Of a stretch of DNA of 64,000 nucleotides, positions 58,820 to 64,000 are shown piece by piece. The translations under genes were made by a program, and so were the position numbers. The stretch's first letter is position 1. Every line of letters begins with the position of its first letter. Origin of the DNA: Mermis nigrescens (lineage: Eukaryota; Nematoda; Enoplea; Mermithida; Mermithidae); the NCBI GenBank assembly GCA_036768485.1, contig JAVLUZ010000154.1, forward strand, positions 2,376,529-2,440,528, in the 5' to 3' direction. The notes under the pieces were generated by a model. The model did not search any database and had not been told where the DNA came from. It worked only from the letters and a program-made list of their open reading frames with translations.

Positions 58820-58840
58820 TTTCGATGCTGCTCACCTATG
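58615..58840 (-). mobile_element. hAT-like MITE with CA microsatellite (C)
   Basis: A reverse copy with terminal CACACATAAACGTGG and CTCACCTATG. The run that is poly-C in other copies is a (CA)n tract at 58,784-58,816. Confidence 0.7.
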
Positions 58841-58849
58841 GTCATTACC

Positions 58850-59165
58850 ATATGGGTATAGCATGGCCGATCTAAGGGGGAGGAATGCAGCCAGTCTGAG
58901 GGTCAAATATCGAGCTTTTTTGGGCCAAAAGGACCTCAAAACCTGGTACAAACACTAAAATTGCGTTAAAACTACATCATTAAACAGTTTTTGATCACAT
59001 TGAAGCACGTTTGAAGAATTTTTTGAATTTTTATCCGTTTTAGCATTCATTTTGCCTTATTTTTCACTGCAAAATTTTCCATATTTAGTATTCTGAGGAG
59101 GGCGGGGGTTTGGAACCCCAAACTCCCCACGTGCATGTCTGGTAAAGACCTTTTCCAAACCCCTA
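58850..59165 (-). repeat. Dispersed repeat family 2 (C)
   Basis: Counterpart of 44,090-44,405. Confidence 0.5.
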
Positions 59166-59265
59166 CCCTAATGTGAATGTTATTTCACATTTGTATGTTC
59201 ATCCCCTATCAATGTTATTATAGAATCTTTAGGAAATTAGCAAGGTAAATTGTGAAATTTTTTAG

Positions 59266-59868
59266 ACATCTGGCCGATCACTCGAACTTGGTCATACAGT
59301 GGATCTCTGATCTCCGCTTGTTAGGCGGAATGAGCGCGGACACAGTTTCGAATTACTTCGATGTTTTCAAGCATTCGGCGAAATATGTCGACGAATATTA
59401 ACCTGAACTTGACAAAAAATCCAAAAAGAAAATTGCGGAACTACCACAGAAAATGTCGCTTGTTCAGAAAGGAATATCTTGGCATCAAACCCAGCGCTAT
59501 CAGTCAAAGGTTTTAGAGAAAGCTACGAAGTCCTTGAAGATCGATGACAAATTCAAAAATCTATTTTACAACCCTGATTATAAACGATTAGACCAGGAAT
59601 TGAGGAATAAAACGAAAGCCAGACAAATAACATTCAATGACGAGGAAAAGATCTACCGTATCTGCATTTCCATAATATTGGGCCAAAAGTTTCAAAGACC
59701 ATCTGTCGCTAACAATTTGACCCTAGATGAGTACATGTCCGAGCGGAGCAATCTACAAGTGTTGGTGGCTGAGCACAAGACAGGACAACAAGGTCCCGCT
59801 ACATTTGTACTGGACTCCGATGAAAAATTTTACTTCAAATATTACAGGATTCATATTCGTCCTAAACG
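59266..59868 (+). pseudogene. Recombinase N-terminal/catalytic exon 1 (C)
   Basis: The full-length exon (603 bp, phase 2-2) runs from TTTTTAG to CG|GTATTC. Order within it: HLADHSNLVIQWISDLRLLG and a second helix (core-binding-like); a basic linker (KSKKKIAELPQK); then the catalytic half with ICISIILGQKFQRPSVANN and VLVAEHKTGQQGP. The only break is a TAA at 59,399-59,401, where copy B has Tyr. The catalytic Arg and Lys are intact. An in-frame ATG at 59,453 could start a shorter product covering the catalytic part only. Confidence 0.82.
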
Positions 59869-61000
59869 GTATTCTAATCTATTTTAAGAATATGAATAAA
59901 AATTTTTTTTAACTTACTTTGTAAAATATATTTTCACTGTAATAACAAAATTTTCTATTGATCCTTTACACCAGATTGCTTACAGTATATTTATTAACCA
60001 AAAAGTATATATACAGTGAATGCTTTATTATTATTAAAATGATTTTTCTTCATATTACCAGTATCAAGATATTAATTTTTGAAACTAATTATTAAAAGAA
60101 TTAATAATAATTTAAATTTACTAATTATTAATAATTCAAAGTATTAATATTGTATAGTAATAATATGATGTTTATTAAAATTTAATGAAATAAAAGGCTA
60201 TATATTTCTATTCATGATTCAACAGATCGCTGATGTGAATTTATTAATCAAAAAATGTATGTTCGCTGTATGCTTTATTAATGATTTAGATGTTTTTCAT
60301 GTCTTACTTTATTTCACATTAAATAAGATTTATAATACATACTTGTATTAATTTTCAATATATTCATTATATTATTAATAATTTATAAATTTATTTTACT
60401 ATTCATCATCAATATATTTATTTTATTTTGCAATTTACTATTAATTAATAAAAATAAATATTACTATTATTAATAAATTAATTATTGGAATTACTCATTA
60501 ATTAAAAGAAAAAGTATGTATAATTTTCAAGTAATCAATTAACAAAGATAAATTATGTATATTTAATAACCAAAAAATTGTATAATCATTATGAGCTTTA
60601 TTAATCATTATAATACGTTTTCCTTCATAATACATTATTTTACATGTAATTTTGAAATTTACTATTAATTATTAAAAATAAATATTACTATTACTAATAA
60701 ATTAATTATTGAAATTATTGTTCAATTAAAAGAAAAAATAGGTATAATTTTCAATTAGGCAATTAACAAAGATCAATTATAGATATTTAATAACCGAAAA
60801 AATGTATAATCATTATGAGCATTATTAATCATTGTAATAAGTTTTTCTTCATAATACAATAATTTTACATATTAATATGCTGTATTTATTTATTATTAGT
60901 ATTGATATATTAATTATTCAAATTATCAACATTAGGAATATAGTAATACAAACCATAACACTTACATTAAAAAAACTAAGGGATTAATCCATTATTTTAG

Positions 61001-61210
61001 GATTAATCGATCATCGGATGATTCTCTAAAAAAATACTTTTTCATCAATTTCACTCGATCGACATTGAATGAGGCCGTGAAACACTTCAACATATTCCAA
61101 TCAAAAGACCTCGCTAGGCAACGGGTATATACAACCACTAAAATCCGGCATTCCATCTCAATGCTTGGAGCACTGGAAAATGATAAGAAAACAAAGGCCA
61201 ACGTTAATAT
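61001..61210 (+). CDS. Tyrosine-recombinase catalytic exon 2 (C)
   Basis: 210 bp, same splice sites and phase as copy A. It is open with TTKIRHSISM at the HxxR box: the Arg is kept and the first position is again Thr. The following exon with the nucleophile Tyr is missing from this copy. Confidence 0.75.
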
Positions 61211-61926
61211 GTACAATTCATTATAATTCAATTAAATGTTTTGCAAACATTAGCTTTATGATTTTCGGGTTAAACTATACATTTGTTATTTTTTATTGAT
61301 TGAAAAAAAGTTTTAAACAGTATTGCTCTATTCTATAATTCTTTCCCTAGTATCATTTTATTTAAAATTATACATATGTATCAAAATAAGTAAAATTATA
61401 GATTACATCTAAATGTTATTGCAGAATTTAGGAATAAATGTTTAGTTTTTATCAAATTTAATTTTTTATTCAAGTTGTTTTGTCGCAACGAATTAAAATA
61501 TCTGTTTTCTTTAAATATACATGTTTAAAAGGAAACCTAGATATTTTGAATATGTAAATTAACATAGCAGCAAAGCAGGACCAATTAGGGGTCTCATAAA
61601 TTGAGGCTCTTTTTAGGCAAAATGACGTCAAAACTTAGGTAAAATAGCAAAAAGTACATTAATGTACAGTGTTTGATTTTAGCTTAATTTTTGCCAAACA
61701 TTATGGCTGTGTTTTCATCAGATGATTCTTGCCATTCATTTTGGCTATACTTTCATCATATTATCCTTAATTTTATCATTCTTGTAGTCTAGACATTAGA
61801 ATGCATGTCTGACGATCTTATATTAAACCTAAACCATAATCAATACATTTTTAATCCTCATCTAATAATTATTCTAAATATTTAATTCATTATATTTAAT
61901 AAATAATTATTTCACATTTTATTCAG

Positions 61927-62214
61927 TTGATAGACAGCAACCCAAATTTACAAAATCTCTCAAAGACTTGAAGGTCATTGAGGGGGAATTGGTTCGATTT
62001 GAATGCTCATTTAAAGGCATACCCCGTCCAAGAATACAATTGCTAAAAAACGATGAATATCTAATTCCTGCCAAAAATATGGCAACTTCTTTGGCATCCG
62101 AATTTTCCACCTTGACCATTGCAATGGTATCAATGGCGGACGCAGGCGAGTATTCATGCCAAGCATGCAATGCGAGCGGCTTCCAAACTACCAAGGCACG
62201 ACTTACAGTCAGAG
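61927..62214 (+). CDS. Ig I-set domain exon (C)
   Basis: 288 bp, phase 1-1, open, with ADAGEYSCQACNASG intact. The core Trp codon (IQW) is Leu here, which would weaken the Ig fold. Confidence 0.88.
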
Positions 62215-62575
62215 GTACATCCTTCTGATTTTTCTTAAAATTATATCAAATATTTCAGTTTAAAATTGTATAATTTGTTACGAACAAAAAAATCTGACAC
62301 CGTTTCCCTTTTTTATTCCTAAATTATTTATTATAAATTTCACCTGAAAAAGAGTACTTGTGATAAGCAACAATACTAACTATTTTGCTAAATGTGTTCA
62401 TATTCCATAATATCTTACATTTCAAGGAAATAAATGACTATGTGTATTAAACTTCCATCAAACATGCACCCAACCAATCATTATAATTGAATAATCATGT
62501 CAAAAAGACAATGTAAGATGTGAATTCATGCAAATCAGTACATTATTTCATTATGAGAAGCTTAATCAATTATAG

Positions 62576-62893
62576 AAACTGGGAGTGGCGGCAATGACGA
62601 TGGCAATTTCGATGAAGATGGCGATGATGATAACAGCAGCTGCGACAACAAAGACAACAGCGATAAAGATGAAGATGTCGGCAATGACGTCATTGTTGTC
62701 GGTTGCGACAACAATGACGGCATTGGCGATGATGACGAAAACGGCGGCAGCAGTGATAGCAACGACGGCAATGAAGAGGATTGTAGCCTCAACGACGACA
62801 ACAGCAATGACTTTTACAATCTGACTGATGTCGTGCCTCGTGTAAAAGCCTATAGCCACAGAACACCAACGCCATTGTTATTTTCAAACAATG
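62576..62893 (+). CDS. Acidic Gly/Asp/Asn-rich exon (C)
   Basis: 318 bp, 9 bp shorter than A and B but in the same frame, phase 1-1. Confidence 0.7.
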
Positions 62894-63435
62894 GTAAATA
62901 ATTGTAATTCATATAGTTAACATTTAATTGATTAAATTTGATAGGTAATAAATTAATGTTTCTATGTTTCTCAATAAGGTTATGCAGAGTTCATTGGAAT
63001 ACCTCGTTCTCTTTTGTGTTTACTCTCGTTTTGACCAACGTTCTAGATGTCTAATTTTATTTTATTTATGCACTATATTGTAGTCTTAACTATAGAAACA
63101 CAGTAGGCCTCGATGTTAGTGTAGGGTGTCAGACATATTATCAACGGATCCTAAAATAAGCTTATCTTGAACCCAAATTAAGTCCAAAAACATGTTTTAA
63201 TGCTGAAATGGCAGAAAAATTCATGTACTCGTAAAACAACACTCTCTAATTCATGTGAAGCAAATTATTGAAAGTGGTATTTAAATAAACTGAAATATTC
63301 GAATTTTTAAATAAATAATTTATAAGCAATTATATTGCTTCAATTTTAATTTATCTGTTATTATTTAATTATATATTATTTCTAATTGTTATGCTGAAAG
63401 TAGTATAACAATAAATTTACAGTATTTATGTTTAG

Positions 63436-63504
63436 AATCTGGCGACAATTTGTTTGAAAGAGCCTGCGATCTATCCGGAGTCGTTAGTTTTCTTATGAAT
63501 GATG
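63436..63504 (+). CDS. Short 23-codon linker exon (C)
   Basis: 69 bp, same phase and splice sites as A and B. Confidence 0.6.
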
Positions 63505-63977
63505 GTAAATGATATTTAACATATTTTCAATTATATCATCATAGAAATTAATAACTAATAATTAATTTACAAAAGTGAATAGTAATATTAATAAATAACA
63601 AAATTATTCATATATTTCCCCTTATTATTAGACAGGAACTTAGTTTTTTCAACACCTGAAGTGTATATTAATAATTGAAAGGGTAACCTAAAAATACAAA
63701 ATTAATAAGTTATTTAGTGAAATAATTATATTGCAGTAAATTTTCGGATAACGCCTAAAATCCTACTTTAATTTAGCCTATTTATTTTAAATATTAATAT
63801 TTAGCATAGAATGTCATACAAAATATAAGACAATATATTACATCAAATGTTAGAATGTAATAAAATATACTTATATTTCAAGTGATGATGTATTTTAAAT
63901 TCTTATGTATTTAGCATTACAATATAATGAATTCATGTAGTATTCAATTTCTAAAACTTGTATTAAACCCATTTTAG

Positions 63978-64000
63978 GAAAACCAGAAGTTTGTCACAAA
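63978..64000 (+). CDS. FN3 exon, cut by window end (C)
   Basis: It begins GKPEVCH after the acceptor ATTTTAG, as in copy A. The rest lies beyond the window. Confidence 0.7.

Larger units (their letters stand above)
56559..64000 (+). repeat. Third copy of the recombinase-gene segment (copy C)
   Basis: It starts at ATTGGGTGCTAAAAATGCC, directly abutting the outer end of arm B, and runs in the same direction as arm A to the window end. It matches 46,565 down to about 38,265 of arm B in reverse complement. It also matches 20,141-20,160 and then 20,187-25,675 of arm A directly. It keeps the 2.9 kb that arm A lost but lacks about 1 kb (22,466-23,475 of A). Confidence 0.92.

Noticed and set aside
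58776..58958. ORF with His-Thr repeats
   Set aside because: Translation of the (CA)n tract inside a MITE.

Overview
The window is animal nuclear DNA, probably from an invertebrate. It is AT-rich and full of introns and repeats. It holds Ig I-set and fibronectin type III exons with metazoan phase-1 introns, the 3' end of a non-LTR retrotransposon, many short hAT-like MITEs and one 166-base assembly gap. I see no bacterial-type operons, no tRNA or rRNA genes, and no long uninterrupted ORF. I cannot name the species.

Layout. 1-7,577: mostly single-copy DNA with a candidate TATA promoter, three MITE copies, a minisatellite, a perfect 60-bp palindrome and a (TA)n tract. 7,578-7,743: gap. 7,790-11,175: a 1.7-kb tandem duplication. 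10,406-56,560: a very large imperfect inverted repeat. Its left arm is copy A (10,406-30,607, + strand), its right arm is copy B (31,657-56,560, - strand), and the spacer is 1.05 kb. From about 56,559 to the window end a third copy, C, runs in the + direction and is cut by the window edge.

Each copy carries the same multi-exon gene. Reading splice sites and intron phase by eye, its exons encode in order: a bipartite-NLS-like basic segment; a C2HC zinc finger; a Ser/Thr-rich linker; an acidic segment leading into a helical recombinase N-terminal domain; a tyrosine-recombinase catalytic domain in three exons; an Ig I-set domain; a Gly/Asp/Asn-rich acidic segment; a short linker; an FN3 domain; a 25-codon linker; and a SET (lysine methyltransferase-type) domain in two exons. 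Nearly all junctions agree in phase, so this looks like one chimeric recombinase-Ig-FN3-SET gene. The recombinase retains its Arg, Lys, second Arg, His and nucleophile Tyr. The usual first His of the HxxR box is Thr.

No copy is intact. A lost about 2.9 kb of upstream exons and the second SET exon, and has a stop in Ig. B has a broken zinc finger, a truncated FN3 and frameshifts or a stop in the recombinase. C has two stops and lost the tyrosine exon. Introns and flanks are filled with hAT-like MITEs (about 254-270 bp, 8-bp target-site duplications), a second dispersed repeat family, and a degenerate satellite whose monomers carry a TAACATATATGTTA-like palindrome. Unusually, one MITE sits exactly at the inner end of the left arm of the inverted repeat.
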